A stretch of 64,000 nt of DNA from Methylosinus sp. H3A (lineage in GTDB: Bacteria > Pseudomonadota > Alphaproteobacteria > Rhizobiales > Beijerinckiaceae): the NCBI RefSeq assembly GCF_015709455.1, contig NZ_JADNQW010000005.1:372001-436000 (forward strand), given 5' to 3'. Each line of letters opens with the position of its first letter. The first letter of the stretch is position 1. This document shows, piece after piece, positions 1 to 9,374 of this stretch. A model generated the notes under the pieces. It was not told the DNA's origin, ran no database searches, and was given only the letters and a program-made list of their open reading frames with translations. The position numbers were made by a program, and so were the translations under genes.

Positions 1-284
1 ATAATCTGACCGTCCGCAATGTGTTCATCATCGGCCCGGACAAGAAGATCAAGCTCGTCATCGCCTATCCGATGACGACAGGCCGCAATTTCGACGAGGT
101 CATTCGCGTGCTGGATTCGATCCAGCTCACGGCGAAGCATCGCGTCGCGACGCCGGTGAATTGGAAGCAGGGCGACGACGTCATCATCGCCGGCTCGGTT
201 TCCGACGATGAAGCGAAGACGATCTATCCAGAAGGCTGGAAGGCGCCCAAGCCCTATCTGCGCATCGTGCCGCAGCCGAAGTGA
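1..284 (+). CDS. 1-Cys peroxiredoxin (Prx6 type), C-terminal part
   Basis: Partial gene entering from the left edge, readable in frame from base 3. The visible 93 residues match the C-terminal dimerisation region of 1-Cys peroxiredoxins: AYPMTTGRNFDEVIRVLDS, then the VNWKQGDDVII stretch and the terminal YLRIVPQP segment. These enzymes reduce hydrogen peroxide and organic peroxides in the cytosol. The catalytic Cys lies upstream of the window and cannot be checked. A strong hairpin terminator follows within 30 bases. Confidence 0.9.
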   Translation, partial: NLTVRNVFIIGPDKKIKLVIAYPMTTGRNFDEVIRVLDSIQLTAKHRVATPVNWKQGDDVIIAGSVSDDEAKTIYPEGWKAPKPYLRIVPQPK

Positions 285-311
285 CGCGGCGCCGTCACCC
301 GACTCGAAGTG

Positions 312-343
312 AAAAAGCGATCCGGGTTCCGGATCGCTTTTTT
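312..343 (+). terminator. Rho-independent terminator of the peroxiredoxin gene
   Basis: AAAAAGCGATCCGG pairs with CCGGATCGCTTTTT around a 3-base loop, and the right arm ends in a T run. It starts 28 bases after the peroxiredoxin stop. It may also end the minus-strand operon whose last gene stops at 369, because the left arm is A-rich. Confidence 0.85.
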
Positions 344-368
344 GCTTGCGCCGAAAAGAACAGCGGCG

Positions 369-1061
369 TCAGCGCCCAGCGGCGCGCAGCCCCGCTATGC
401 AGCGCGCGAGATTGACGCGCGCGGAGGCGTCCCATGCCGAGCGCGTCTCCGCGCGACGAAACACCGGCGCATCGCCTCTCGCGAGCCCTTCCAGCATCTT
501 GGCCTGATTGGCGGCGAATTCGGCCTCCTCGACGCCGACCGACTCCGAGCGAATCTTCTGCGTATTGGCCGCGAAGATTTCCCAAGGCGCGGCGAGCGGG
601 CTCAAATCGAGATCGACGAAAAGATCGAGATCATTGGAAAAACCGGGATAATGCTCGGTGGTCGCGCGCGCGCCGACATGATCGGCCGTCGCCATGACAA
701 GATCCTCGACGGCCTTCGCCTCGTTTCCGTCGAGCAGCGTATGGCGATGGAAAGCGGCGACGCTGTCGCGCACATTCTGCTGGTCGAGACGCGTCTTTCC
801 GTCCGGATCGCGCGCGAGATGGACGGCGTCGTGCCAGAAGATCGCCGCCGCGATCAGATCGGGCCGCGTCGCCAGCCTATCGAAAAGCTCGAGGCCGGCC
901 AGCAGCTCGTCTATATGCGCCCAGCTGTGATAGGCGCGATGCGGCTGGCGATAGGCCGTGTCGAGCGCCTGATAGGCGCCCGGCTCATGCGCCCGCTCGA
1001 TCCGCCGCCAATAGCGCAGCCTGCGCGCTTCATTTGCGCTTTCCATCGTCGCGCCCGTCAT
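369..1061 (-). CDS. HD-superfamily metal-dependent phosphohydrolase (COG4339-like)
   Basis: 230 residues starting at the ATG in the ATGA overlap (1058-1061) with the cyclase stop. An in-frame ORF reaches further upstream inside the cyclase gene, but the overlap start fits translational coupling. It has the YHSWAHIDELL segment followed by AAIFWHDAVH, the HD pair of this family. The family's usual DNE-x-x-SA segment is changed to QQNVRDSVAAF, although downstream His/Asp residues remain. The substrate is unknown. Its position as last gene of a cyclase operon invites, but does not prove, a role in nucleotide turnover. Confidence 0.8.
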   Translation of the reverse strand: MTGATMESANEARRLRYWRRIERAHEPGAYQALDTAYRQPHRAYHSWAHIDELLAGLELFDRLATRPDLIAAAIFWHDAVHLARDPDGKTRLDQQNVRDSVAAFHRHTLLDGNEAKAVEDLVMATADHVGARATTEHYPGFSNDLDLFVDLDLSPLAAPWEIFAANTQKIRSESVGVEEAEFAANQAKMLEGLARGDAPVFRRAETRSAWDASARVNLARCIAGLRAAGR

Positions 1062-3289
1062 TTGCTGTCCATCTTCCAAATGGGCGCGCCTCCCGCCATG
1101 GAGGGTGGAGCCGCCTCGAAAGCCGCGAATCGCTGTTCCATAGCCATATAGCAACCACTCCAATGCGGCTCGACTGTCGTCTTCAGCCTCGCCGCCGCGG
1201 CGCGGGCGCGGGTGAAATCCAATTGGTCATGATACCGCATCATCGTCACATGGGCGTCACGCCAGGCGGCGAAGGCCTCGCTCGCCGCGAAGCTCTCGTC
1301 TCCCGCGAGCGCGAAGATTCGCGTCGGCGTCGAGCGTCCCACGACGAGCGCTTCGCCGAGATCGAGCCATGCGAATTCCTCGGCGGCGTCACGCAAGGCG
1401 CTGGAGGCGAGAATGTCCACGCGAAACCATTTGCACAGTCCTTCGAGCCGCGATGTGAGATTCACCACATCGCCGAGGATCGAATAGTCGAAACGGCGCG
1501 TCGACCCCATATTGCCGACGCTGCAAGGCCCGAGATTGAGGCCTATGCCCATCGCCGCCAGGCCGTAAGCGCGCCCCTCGCGCGCCGCATTCGCCGCCCG
1601 CTCCGCATTGAAGCGCGCCAGCGCGGCGCGCATGTCGAGCGCGGCGCGGACGGCCTTGCGCGGGTGATCGGCGATGTCGAGCGGCGCATTCCAAAAGGCG
1701 ACGATGGCGTCGCCGATATATTTGTCGACCGTGCCGTCGCGATCGAGAATGGCGTCGGTCATCGGCGTCAGATAGGCGTTCATGAAATGTGTGAGCTCCT
1801 GCGCGCTCATCCCCTCCGAGATGGAGGAGAAATCGCGCAGATCGGAGAACAGCACGGTGAGCTCGCGCGTCTCGCCGCCGAGCACCAGCCGCTCGGGATG
1901 CTCGACGAGGCCCTCGACGACGGCGGGCGCGATGAATTTGCCGAAGGCCATATGCACATGGCGCCGCGCCGCTTGGTCTTGACGCCACAGCGCCACCGCG
2001 CCGACGCCATAGGCGAGCGCGATCGAGAGGCTGGGAAAAGCGGCGTCGACCAGCAGGCCGGAGCGATCGAAAGCGAGAAACGACACGGCGAATAGAGCGA
2101 CGATCGAGCCGATCGCGCCGAGCGCCGAGAACAAGGGCGCGACCAGCGGCAGCAGCGCGGCGACGATGACGAAAGCGGCGCCGGCGATGACGAGCTCGAG
2201 GCCGCTCGCCCAATCGGGCCGCGACAGCAGCGCGCCGGACAGCAGCGATTCGAGAATTTGCGCATGGATCTCGACGCCGGGAATCGTCGGCTGCAGCGGC
2301 GTCGCGCGAATATCGCCGAGGCCGACCGCGGTCGTGCCGATGAAGAGGATGCGCCCCTCTATCTCCTCGCGCGGCGCGCGCCCCTGCAGCGCCGCCGCCG
2401 CCGAGAGCGCGCGCTCCGGCGCTTCGGCGCCGTAACGCGGACGAATGTCGGCGCCGGCGCCGACCGCGATCTCGAAGGCGCCCACCTTTACCGCATTGAC
2501 GCCGGTCTGGCGTCCGAAGGCCGTCTCGCCGCTGGCGTTGGACGAGCGGATGACGATCGTCGAGGCGCCCTGCGCGACGCGCAACGCCTCCAACGCGAGG
2601 GAGGGCGTGACGCCGCCGGGCCCGACGCCGAGCAGCGGAATGCGACGCGCGACGCCGTCGCGATCCGGCGCCCAATTGGTCGCGCCGAGCCCGCGCGCCG
2701 CCTCGGCGAGCTCGCCGATCGGCGCGACGACGCCGGGAAAATTCGCGAGGAAAGACGCCGGATCGTCGCCGGCGATGGCGACGCCCGCCTTTTGCGGCGG
2801 CGCGCGCTTCGAGCCGGCGCCCGAAAGCGTGAGGCCGAGCGCGACCGGCGCCGCCGCGATGGATTGCGCGAACAGCCGATCATTGGGAATGGCGCGGGCC
2901 ACGGCCGCCGCGATCTCCGCCTTGGCGGGGCCGTCGGGCAATTGCCGCACGAAATGATCGAGGCTCGTCTGATCCGCTTCGGCGAAGACGATATCGAAGG
3001 CGATCGCCGCCGCGCCCGCCGCCGCGAGCTTGTCCACGAGCTCGGCGAGCCGGGATCGCGGCCAGGGCCATTGGCCGAAGGCGGAAAGGCTTTCCTCGTC
3101 GACCGCCACCACCCGCACCGGAAGGCCGGGATCATAGGGCCGCGGCGCGAGGCGCTGAAACGAATCGAAGACGAAATTGCGCAGATCGTCCAGCGCCGGC
3201 GGCTGCAGCCGGCCGATCGCGAGAACGGCCAGAGCGGCGGAGGCCGTCGCGAGGAGATAGGCCGGCCTGCGTCGCCGCGAGCGCTTCAA
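1058..3289 (-). CDS. CHASE2-domain class III adenylate/guanylate cyclase
   Basis: 743 residues. A basic N-terminus and one membrane segment (about 10-28) are followed by an extracytoplasmic CHASE2 sensor (about 35-320), a cluster of three membrane segments (about 345-430) and a cytoplasmic cyclase domain. The cyclase domain carries the metal-binding FSDLRDFS and KYIGDAIVAFWNAP motifs and the later FDYSILGDVVNLTSRLE motif, so it looks catalytically complete. It should make cAMP or cGMP in response to a periplasmic signal; the nucleotide cannot be told by eye. It is third in a four-gene operon: barrel protein, FecR, cyclase, HD hydrolase. Confidence 0.93.
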   Translation of the reverse strand: MKRSRRRRPAYLLATASAALAVLAIGRLQPPALDDLRNFVFDSFQRLAPRPYDPGLPVRVVAVDEESLSAFGQWPWPRSRLAELVDKLAAAGAAAIAFDIVFAEADQTSLDHFVRQLPDGPAKAEIAAAVARAIPNDRLFAQSIAAAPVALGLTLSGAGSKRAPPQKAGVAIAGDDPASFLANFPGVVAPIGELAEAARGLGATNWAPDRDGVARRIPLLGVGPGGVTPSLALEALRVAQGASTIVIRSSNASGETAFGRQTGVNAVKVGAFEIAVGAGADIRPRYGAEAPERALSAAAALQGRAPREEIEGRILFIGTTAVGLGDIRATPLQPTIPGVEIHAQILESLLSGALLSRPDWASGLELVIAGAAFVIVAALLPLVAPLFSALGAIGSIVALFAVSFLAFDRSGLLVDAAFPSLSIALAYGVGAVALWRQDQAARRHVHMAFGKFIAPAVVEGLVEHPERLVLGGETRELTVLFSDLRDFSSISEGMSAQELTHFMNAYLTPMTDAILDRDGTVDKYIGDAIVAFWNAPLDIADHPRKAVRAALDMRAALARFNAERAANAAREGRAYGLAAMGIGLNLGPCSVGNMGSTRRFDYSILGDVVNLTSRLEGLCKWFRVDILASSALRDAAEEFAWLDLGEALVVGRSTPTRIFALAGDESFAASEAFAAWRDAHVTMMRYHDQLDFTRARAAAARLKTTVEPHWSGCYMAMEQRFAAFEAAPPSMAGGAPIWKMDSK

Positions 3290-3354
3290 TTACGCCTCCC
3301 CTGCGCATCCGCTGCGGGCGAGAGACCCCGGAACCAATTTCTTCGTCAAATCGC

Positions 3355-4230
3355 CTATAGAACAGGCCCGCCCGTATCGACGGGAGGGAGGTAATAATAA
3401 CCGTCGATCGGCTCTTCGACGATCGGCGGCAAAGGCTGATGGTCGACGCTCGCTTTGCTACGCGCCAGCGCCTGGCCCGCCCAGAACGGACGCAGAGTGT
3501 CGAGCCCCGGCTGCTGATCGATCTCGGCGAGGCCGAGCGGCGGCCGCACGTCGCCCAATCCGAGCTCGGCCTCCTGCTCCGTCGGCGCGCGCTTGGCGCC
3601 GGCTCGCTGGCCGGGGGCGCTCGCGAGCCGGGCGGTCAGTCGGCGGATCGTCTCCACGCCGACGCTGATGGGATCGCCGAAAACGCCATCGGCCGAGACG
3701 CACAGGCCGACGCCCGGACGCGACAAGGTGCGGACGACTCCTCTCGCGGAGATGGTCAGTCTGCCATATTGGTCGACGATCAACGCGCCGCAGCCGGGCT
3801 CGTCGAGCACGATCAGCGCCGCGCCGCCGCGCACGCCGATCGTCGCCGAGGGAATACGCAGATTCGCGCCGCCGCCATGGCTGACGCCGCCGCCGACGAA
3901 GCGCAGCACGCCCTTGGCCATGGAGACGGCCTGCTCGCCGCCGGCGCCGCCGGAATAGACGAAACGATCGATCGTCACCTGGCTGTTGCGGCCGATCGAC
4001 AGAGTCGACGTGTCGAGAAACACGATTTGCGCGCTGCCCTCGGCGCCCGTCTCGACGCGCTCGCGATCGACGACATCGGCGCCGAGCGCCAGCGGGCGCG
4101 CGGGACGCCCCGGAGGCGCGCTCTGCGCGCTCGAATTCACCGCGCCGACATTGCCGACGGGCTCGGCCTGCGCGGCGGCGGTCGCCGCGAGCAGGACCGC
4201 GATCGCGATAGATTGCGCCATTCTGGCCAT
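3355..4230 (-). CDS. Secreted FecR-domain protein
   Basis: 291 residues from an ATG preceded by a strong AGGAGGA site. The signal peptide (MARMAQSIAIAVLLAATAAAQA) is followed by a FecR-type beta domain at about 45-175, with VETGAEGSAQIVFLD, TLSIGRNSQVTIDRF and LRIPSATIGVRGG. The C-terminal third is proline-rich and low in predicted fold. Unlike sigma-regulating FecR it has no cytoplasmic anti-sigma part, so it is likely a periplasmic ligand-binding or scaffold protein. It lies 16 bases after the barrel gene and 65 bases before the cyclase gene. FecR and CHASE2 cyclases are often neighbours, so it may feed the cyclase sensor (inference). Confidence 0.88.
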   Translation of the reverse strand: MARMAQSIAIAVLLAATAAAQAEPVGNVGAVNSSAQSAPPGRPARPLALGADVVDRERVETGAEGSAQIVFLDTSTLSIGRNSQVTIDRFVYSGGAGGEQAVSMAKGVLRFVGGGVSHGGGANLRIPSATIGVRGGAALIVLDEPGCGALIVDQYGRLTISARGVVRTLSRPGVGLCVSADGVFGDPISVGVETIRRLTARLASAPGQRAGAKRAPTEQEAELGLGDVRPPLGLAEIDQQPGLDTLRPFWAGQALARSKASVDHQPLPPIVEEPIDGYYYLPPVDTGGPVL

Positions 4231-4246
4231 CCGCCGTCCTCCTCGT

Positions 4247-5575
4247 TCAGAATCGCGCGACCGGCCCGAACCATACGGACAGATTATCCGTGCGGAAATT
4301 GGGCAGGTTCGACTCGTTGCGGGCATATTCGAAAGCGGCCGAGAGGCCGATCTCGCGTGTGATCGGCGCCTCGACCAGCACGCCCGCCGCCCAGCCGACG
4401 TCGCGCCGCGGCCGCCAGGGGTCGACCATCGGATCGACAGCGTCGAAAGCGAGCTGGAAAATGCGCCCATAGGGCGCGATCGACCATTTCCGCCCGAGCG
4501 AGGCCAGAGGCGGATCGAAATCGAGCCTCACCAGCGCCTGCTCCTCGATCTCGTCGAAAGATTGCGAGCGCAGCGCCGCATTATGGCGGGTGAAGGCGGT
4601 GCGCGTCTCGAGGCGCAACGCATCCGAAGGACGCCAGACGGTCCCGATCGAGGCGGTGACCGCGCTGCCGGTCGAAATAGCGCTCAGCGAGGCGAAGGGC
4701 CCACCGATGGAGACGCCGAGATAGCGATATTCGACGCCGGGCTCGATCGACAACGATTCGCCGAGCAACGGCAGGCGCGCGACGACGCCGGCGCCGCCCG
4801 AATTCAGAAAATTGCCGCCGCCGACATAAGAGGTGAGGCCGGTGACGTAAGGCTTGACGCTCGCGCCGGGAAGAAACTCCGCATCGAGCGCGAAGCGCGG
4901 CCCCGAGGAGAGGCCGAAGACGCCGACATTATAGCTCGCCACGTGGAATTGCTGCGTGGCGTAGCCCTTGAAGCGCGTCTCCAGCTGCGCCGACCGCTCG
5001 GCGTCGAGATCGGTGTCATTGGCGATGTCGACGAGCTCGAAAGCGTTGAAATCGGCGCGGCGCGGCAGCGGCGACAACACGCCCACGCCGCCGACGAGGA
5101 ACAGCCCATTCGTCGGGAAGAAAGAGGCGTTGGATTGCGAACGCAGGCCGGTCTGCAGACGCGCCGACCAGCGGCTCGATTCGGTCTGGCGCTCGACATC
5201 CGGCAGCAGGGACTCGATCTGCGCTTTCTGCGCGGGGTCGAGATCGGGCGCCTCGAGCGCGGCGCGCAGATGCAGAGCCGCGGTCTGATAGGCGCCGAGG
5301 CGGGCGTAGAGCACCCCCAGCTCCTTGCGCGCCCGCGCCAGCGCCGGATTGAAGGCGATGAGACGCTCCAGCGCACCGATCGCCGCCTCGTGATCCCCGA
5401 GCTCCCGCGAAATCAGCACATAACGATAGGTTGCGTCATAGTCGGTCGGATGGCGCCGCAAATGATCAGAGAGCCGGGTCTGCTCCGCGCGCCCCTCCGG
5501 CTCGGCGGCCGCGGGCGCGGCGAAGAGAGCCGCCGCCCCGAGCAGGGAGACCGCGGCGGCCGTCTTTCGGAACAT
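4247..5575 (-). CDS. Outer-membrane TPR plus beta-barrel protein
   Basis: 442 residues if started at MFRKTAAAVSLLGAAALF; an upstream in-frame ATG at 5620 gives 457. A cleavable signal peptide ends near AAPAAAEPEG. Two to three TPR-like helical repeats follow (about 45-125; RYVLISRELGDHEAAIGAL, ARKELGVLYARLGAYQTAA). From about 150 to the end there are alternating amphipathic strands ending in WFGPVARF, with the terminal Phe typical of outer-membrane barrels. The likely role is a channel or assembly factor. It is the first gene of the FecR/cyclase operon. Confidence 0.75.
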   Translation of the reverse strand: MFRKTAAAVSLLGAAALFAAPAAAEPEGRAEQTRLSDHLRRHPTDYDATYRYVLISRELGDHEAAIGALERLIAFNPALARARKELGVLYARLGAYQTAALHLRAALEAPDLDPAQKAQIESLLPDVERQTESSRWSARLQTGLRSQSNASFFPTNGLFLVGGVGVLSPLPRRADFNAFELVDIANDTDLDAERSAQLETRFKGYATQQFHVASYNVGVFGLSSGPRFALDAEFLPGASVKPYVTGLTSYVGGGNFLNSGGAGVVARLPLLGESLSIEPGVEYRYLGVSIGGPFASLSAISTGSAVTASIGTVWRPSDALRLETRTAFTRHNAALRSQSFDEIEEQALVRLDFDPPLASLGRKWSIAPYGRIFQLAFDAVDPMVDPWRPRRDVGWAAGVLVEAPITREIGLSAAFEYARNESNLPNFRTDNLSVWFGPVARF

Positions 5576-5659
5576 ATCCAGCACGACATACCTCTCGGCA
5601 AAACATCGGAGCGCCGGCAATGGCGCAGGAAGAAAAGAGAAATTTCGCCGAAGGCGCGC

Positions 5660-6139
5660 TCAAGCTGACTCGAATCGCAGCCCGCGGCAAGCCGAGCCAC
5701 CACGCGGCGGAAGAAAGCCCGCCGACTGTGGCCGATCCGTCACATCCCCCATCCGACCCCGCGCCTGAGCGGCGGATCGCGAAAAGCCGCTCGATGGGCG
5801 TCGCGCCGCGAGACGATCGATGACGCCGAGCGCGGCTTCGATCGCGATCCCGTCCGGCGGCGCGGCGCGGAAGCGCGGCTCGCCCCGCGGCACGGAGAGA
5901 AAGCGGCGCAGCACCAGCAGCAGCTCCGCCGCGAGACGGGTCGCGCCTATGTCGAGCGCCCGGCGCATGTCGCAGACGATGAGGTCGCGCACGAAATCCG
6001 CGCCGCGATCGCAGAGCATCAGATAGCTCTCATAGAGGGACTGATGAAAGGGCGACGGAATCGCGCCGGGAATCATCTCGTGCGGCCCGAGCCCGCAGAG
6101 CTCGGCGCATCGGGACAAGGGGATCAGAGCAAAGGACAT
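5660..6139 (-). CDS. Hypothetical protein, about 159 residues
   Basis: The chosen start gives MSFALIPLSRCAELCGLGPHE; an upstream in-frame start adds 36 low-complexity residues. The protein is mostly helical, with MRRALDIGATRLAAELLLVLRR in the middle. The last 40 residues are basic and poorly structured. No family is recognised. It lies between the barrel gene and the Crp-type regulator, all on the minus strand, 84 bases upstream of the barrel start, so it could be the operon's first gene. No signal peptide is visible. Confidence 0.55.
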   Translation of the reverse strand: MSFALIPLSRCAELCGLGPHEMIPGAIPSPFHQSLYESYLMLCDRGADFVRDLIVCDMRRALDIGATRLAAELLLVLRRFLSVPRGEPRFRAAPPDGIAIEAALGVIDRLAARRPSSGFSRSAAQARGRMGDVTDRPQSAGFLPPRGGSACRGLRFESA

Positions 6140-6258
6140 GGCGGGCTCGTCTGGCGCGGACTCGTCTGGCGGGGTTGGACGCCCGCGTCGAGCGAGCGTC
6201 GCCACTCTAGCCGGCGCCCGGCCGCCCCTCTGTGCGCGATCGCACAAGAGGGACAGGC

Positions 6259-6951
6259 TCAGCCCGCCTGCTCGAGACAGGCGGTCAGACGCTGCTCCAG
6301 CTGCGAGGGCCGCAGCAGCACCAGCCCGCCTCTGATCTTCTCGGCGAGGCCCTCGTGGACCATCGCCTGCACCTCGCGATTCACCTGCTCACGGCGGCAG
6401 CCGATGCGCGCGGCGAGATCGTGCTGCAGCGGCGGCGGCGAGATGATCGACTGGCCGTCATGGCCCTTGCGCGGCAAAGCGAGGCGCAGCAGCTCGGCGT
6501 AGAGCCGATGGCGCAGATCGAGCACGGAGCGCTCGAACAGCCGCGCATTGAGATCGCGGACGCGCTTGCTCAACAGGCGCAGCACTTTTTCGCAGACGGC
6601 CGGCTGAGTGAAGAGGACCGTCTTGAACAGGCTGGCCGGCATGATGCACAGCTCGGATTTCGTCAGCGCGGTGACATTGGCCGAGCGCTCGGCGCCGTCG
6701 ATCGCCGCCATTTCCCCGAAAATCTGGCCCGGATGGAGGTCTGTGAGAATGACCTCCTTGCCAGCCGGCGTGCGAATGAGCACGCGCAAATCGCCGGAGA
6801 CGATGAAATAGACGTCGGTCGAGCGATCGTCATAGTCGACGACGAGCTCGCGCTCGTCGAAGCGCCGCCAGACGCATTTGCGGGCGACGCGTTCCGCCTC
6901 GGCGGCGTCCAACCCTTCAAAGAATGATATGCGCAACAAAGAGTTCGACAC
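6259..6951 (-). CDS. Crp/Fnr-family transcriptional regulator
   Basis: 230 residues. The N-terminal cyclic-nucleotide-type beta roll (about 5-125) contains VYFIVSGDLRVLI and GQIFGEMAAIDGAERSANV. The C-terminal winged helix (about 150-220) contains LAARIGCRREQVNREVQAM. No FNR-like N-terminal Cys cluster is present, so oxygen sensing by an iron-sulfur cluster is unlikely. The GE-x-x and RSAN segments resemble the cAMP-binding pocket of CRP, making it a candidate receptor for the nearby cyclase (inference from position only). Confidence 0.93.
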   Translation of the reverse strand: MSNSLLRISFFEGLDAAEAERVARKCVWRRFDERELVVDYDDRSTDVYFIVSGDLRVLIRTPAGKEVILTDLHPGQIFGEMAAIDGAERSANVTALTKSELCIMPASLFKTVLFTQPAVCEKVLRLLSKRVRDLNARLFERSVLDLRHRLYAELLRLALPRKGHDGQSIISPPPLQHDLAARIGCRREQVNREVQAMVHEGLAEKIRGGLVLLRPSQLEQRLTACLEQAG

Positions 6952-7022
6952 TTTACGTCCCGCCCAGAGCCCTGCGGGGGAGTTTTACAAGGAATTAGCG
7001 GCGCGTCGAGCGCAAAGGCTTG

Positions 7023-8819
7023 TCAACGCTGGTAGACATACTGTCCGGGCGCCGCGCAGAGCGGCGTGAAGCCGCGCGAGGCCGCACCCATGGGCGGCGG
7101 CACGACGCGTTCCGCCGAGCCATGGGCCGCGAGCCAGGAGGCCCAGAGGGACCACCAGGAGCCCTCCACCCGCCGCGCCGCCGCGAGCCATTTGTCGGCC
7201 GAGACATAATGATCGCCGGCCCTGCGCAGGCCGGCATGATAGGAGCGGCCGGGATGGCCCGGCTCGCAGACCACTCCGGCGTTGTGGCCTCCGGTGGTCA
7301 GCGCGAAGGTCAACTCATTGTCGGTGAAGAGATGGACCTTATAGACCGAGCGCCAGGGAGCGATATGATCGGTCTCCGTGCCGACGACGAACATGGGCGC
7401 GGAAATATCCTTCAGCGCCACCACCTCGCCCTCGACGGCGTAACGGCCGGCCGTCAGCCGGTTCTCGAGGAACAGCCCACGCAAATATTGCGAATGCATG
7501 CGATAGGGCATGCGCGTCTGATCGGCGCTCCAGGCCATGAGATCATTGGGCTTCTGACGATCGCCGAGCAGATATTCGCGCACCGCCTTGGACCAGACGA
7601 GCTCATTGGAGCGCAGCGCCGCGAAGGCCCCGGCCATTTGGCGCGTGTCGAGCACGCCTTGGTCCCACATCATATCTTCGAGAAAAGCGACCTGCGCGGC
7701 GTCGACGAACAGCATCAGCTCGCCCGGCTCGCTGAAATCGGTCTGCGCCGCGAGCAGAGTGAGGCTGGCGAGACGCTCGTCGTGATCGCGCGCCATCGCC
7801 GCGGCGGCGATGGAGAGCAACGTGCCGCCGAGGCAATAGCCGCAGGCGTGGATCTTACGGCCGGGCAGCACGGCCCCGATCGCCGTGAGCGCCGCGAGCA
7901 CGCCGGAGACGCGATAATCGTCGAAGGAGAGATCGCGATCCTGCGGCGTCGGATTGCGCCAGGAAATCATGAAGACGGAAAAGCCCTGCGAAACCAGATA
8001 GCGCACGAGCGAATTCTGCGGGCGCAGATCGAGCACGTAATATTTCATGATCCAGGCCGGCACGATCAGGATCGGCTCGGCGAAGACGCTGTCCGTCGTC
8101 GGCCCATATTGGATGAGCTCGATCAGCTCGTTGCGAAAGATCACCTCGCCCGGCGTCGCCGCAACATCGACGCCGACGCGGAAGCCGTTCCCGCCATTGG
8201 GCGTGTCGAGCAGAGCGCGCGTAAAATCCTCGATGAAATTCTCGGCGCCGCGCAGCAGATTGGCGCCGCCTTCCTTCATCGTGCGGTCGATGACGGTCGG
8301 ATTGAGCCAGAAGGCGTTGGACGGCGAGAACAACGCCAGCCATTGCTGCGCCATGAAGGCGACGCGGGCCGCGTCATTGGGCGTCATGCCGCGCGCCTCG
8401 CGCGTCGCCTGCCGCCACCAATGCTCGGCTGCGAGAAAGCTCTGCTTCCAAAAGGCGAAAGGCGGCGCGTCCCAGGCGGGATCATCGAAGCGCTTGTCGA
8501 AAGGCGCCGGCTCGAAGGGCGCCGCCGCGACCTCGCCGCGCGCGGCGTGAACGGCGAATTGCGTATATCTGGCCGCGTCCTGCAGGGCGACGAGCGACAG
8601 TTCGATCTGCCGCCCCGGCGCGCGGGAGAGATGCGTCGCCCAATCGAGCCAGGCCGACATTTGCGCGAGCGGCGACACGCCATGAGTGACACGCGCGGTG
8701 AAGGCGCGGGCGGCGCGATCCAGCGTGTCGAAAGAGGGGATTTCTCTGCCGAGGTCGAGCTCGGGCGGCCTTTCCTCGGCGGTCGGGGGCGGCGGCGTCA
8801 CGGTCGAGACGAGATTCAT
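7023..8819 (-). CDS. phaC: Class I poly(3-hydroxyalkanoate) synthase
   Basis: 598 residues from an ATG preceded by AGAGGAG. It polymerises (R)-3-hydroxyacyl-CoA into storage polyester at the granule surface. The lipase-like box GYCLGG carries the nucleophile Cys. The catalytic Asp is in [10 protein letters not shown] and the His in [10 protein letters not shown]. The conserved WWSLWASWL and the PGQYV-type C-terminus fit class I enzymes. It is divergent from a DUF4142 gene. The phaAB genes and the regulator phaR are not in view. Confidence 0.96.
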   Translation of the reverse strand: MNLVSTVTPPPPTAEERPPELDLGREIPSFDTLDRAARAFTARVTHGVSPLAQMSAWLDWATHLSRAPGRQIELSLVALQDAARYTQFAVHAARGEVAAAPFEPAPFDKRFDDPAWDAPPFAFWKQSFLAAEHWWRQATREARGMTPNDAARVAFMAQQWLALFSPSNAFWLNPTVIDRTMKEGGANLLRGAENFIEDFTRALLDTPNGGNGFRVGVDVAATPGEVIFRNELIELIQYGPTTDSVFAEPILIVPAWIMKYYVLDLRPQNSLVRYLVSQGFSVFMISWRNPTPQDRDLSFDDYRVSGVLAALTAIGAVLPGRKIHACGYCLGGTLLSIAAAAMARDHDERLASLTLLAAQTDFSEPGELMLFVDAAQVAFLEDMMWDQGVLDTRQMAGAFAALRSNELVWSKAVREYLLGDRQKPNDLMAWSADQTRMPYRMHSQYLRGLFLENRLTAGRYAVEGEVVALKDISAPMFVVGTETDHIAPWRSVYKVHLFTDNELTFALTTGGHNAGVVCEPGHPGRSYHAGLRRAGDHYVSADKWLAAARRVEGSWWSLWASWLAAHGSAERVVPPPMGAASRGFTPLCAAPGQYVYQR

Positions 8820-8909
8820 GCGGTCGCTCCTCTTGCGCGCAGGCCCATGTCGACCCAGCTTCATGAAGTGTGCATGACGGCGCAGGAATCGTGGCTCCGG
8901 GAGACGACG

Positions 8910-9359
8910 ATGCAGCGCGCAGCCTATGTTTCAGCGAAGGACTTCGTCGACAGGGTCGTGGTCGCCGGTCGCTTCGAAGTCTACACGAGCGAGCTGGCGA
9001 CGCGCTATGCGCGTTCCGTCGCGGTCAAACGCTTCGCGCAGCAGATGATCGCCGATAGCCGCGCGACCGAAGAAGAATTCGCCTCGACGTTGGAAAAAGC
9101 GGCGCTCGAGCCTCCCATCGACGCAATGGACATAGCCTATAGCGCGAAATATTTTCCGCTGCCGGCTTTCGGCCAGATGGATGATTTCGACGATTCTTAT
9201 GTGCTGCAGCAAGTCGAAGTGCATGAGGACGCCGTTTCGCTCTTCAGCGACTATGCCGCGCGTGGGCAGGCGCCGGAGCTCCAGGCGTTTGCGGCGCGCC
9301 TGCTGCCACGTCTCGAAGAGCGTCTGCGCATGGCGCGGGAGTTGACGACGCGGCGATGA
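8910..9359 (+). CDS. DUF4142 protein without a signal peptide
   Basis: 149 residues from the ATG with GGGAG upstream; an in-frame ATG at 8874 would add 12. The two-helix DUF4142 pattern is clear: [41 protein letters not shown] and [11 protein letters not shown]. Most family members are exported, but this one starts directly with the domain and has no hydrophobic leader. It is divergently placed next to phaC. A granule-associated or stress role is possible but unproven. Confidence 0.8.
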   Translation: MQRAAYVSAKDFVDRVVVAGRFEVYTSELATRYARSVAVKRFAQQMIADSRATEEEFASTLEKAALEPPIDAMDIAYSAKYFPLPAFGQMDDFDDSYVLQQVEVHEDAVSLFSDYAARGQAPELQAFAARLLPRLEERLRMARELTTRR

Positions 9360-9374
9360 AGAGCGCGGCCGAGC

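Noticed and set aside
2258..3394. Long plus-strand ORF opposite the cyclase gene
   Set aside because: Arg/Gly-rich composition, no domain, and it lies antisense to a well-supported gene; typical of high-GC DNA.
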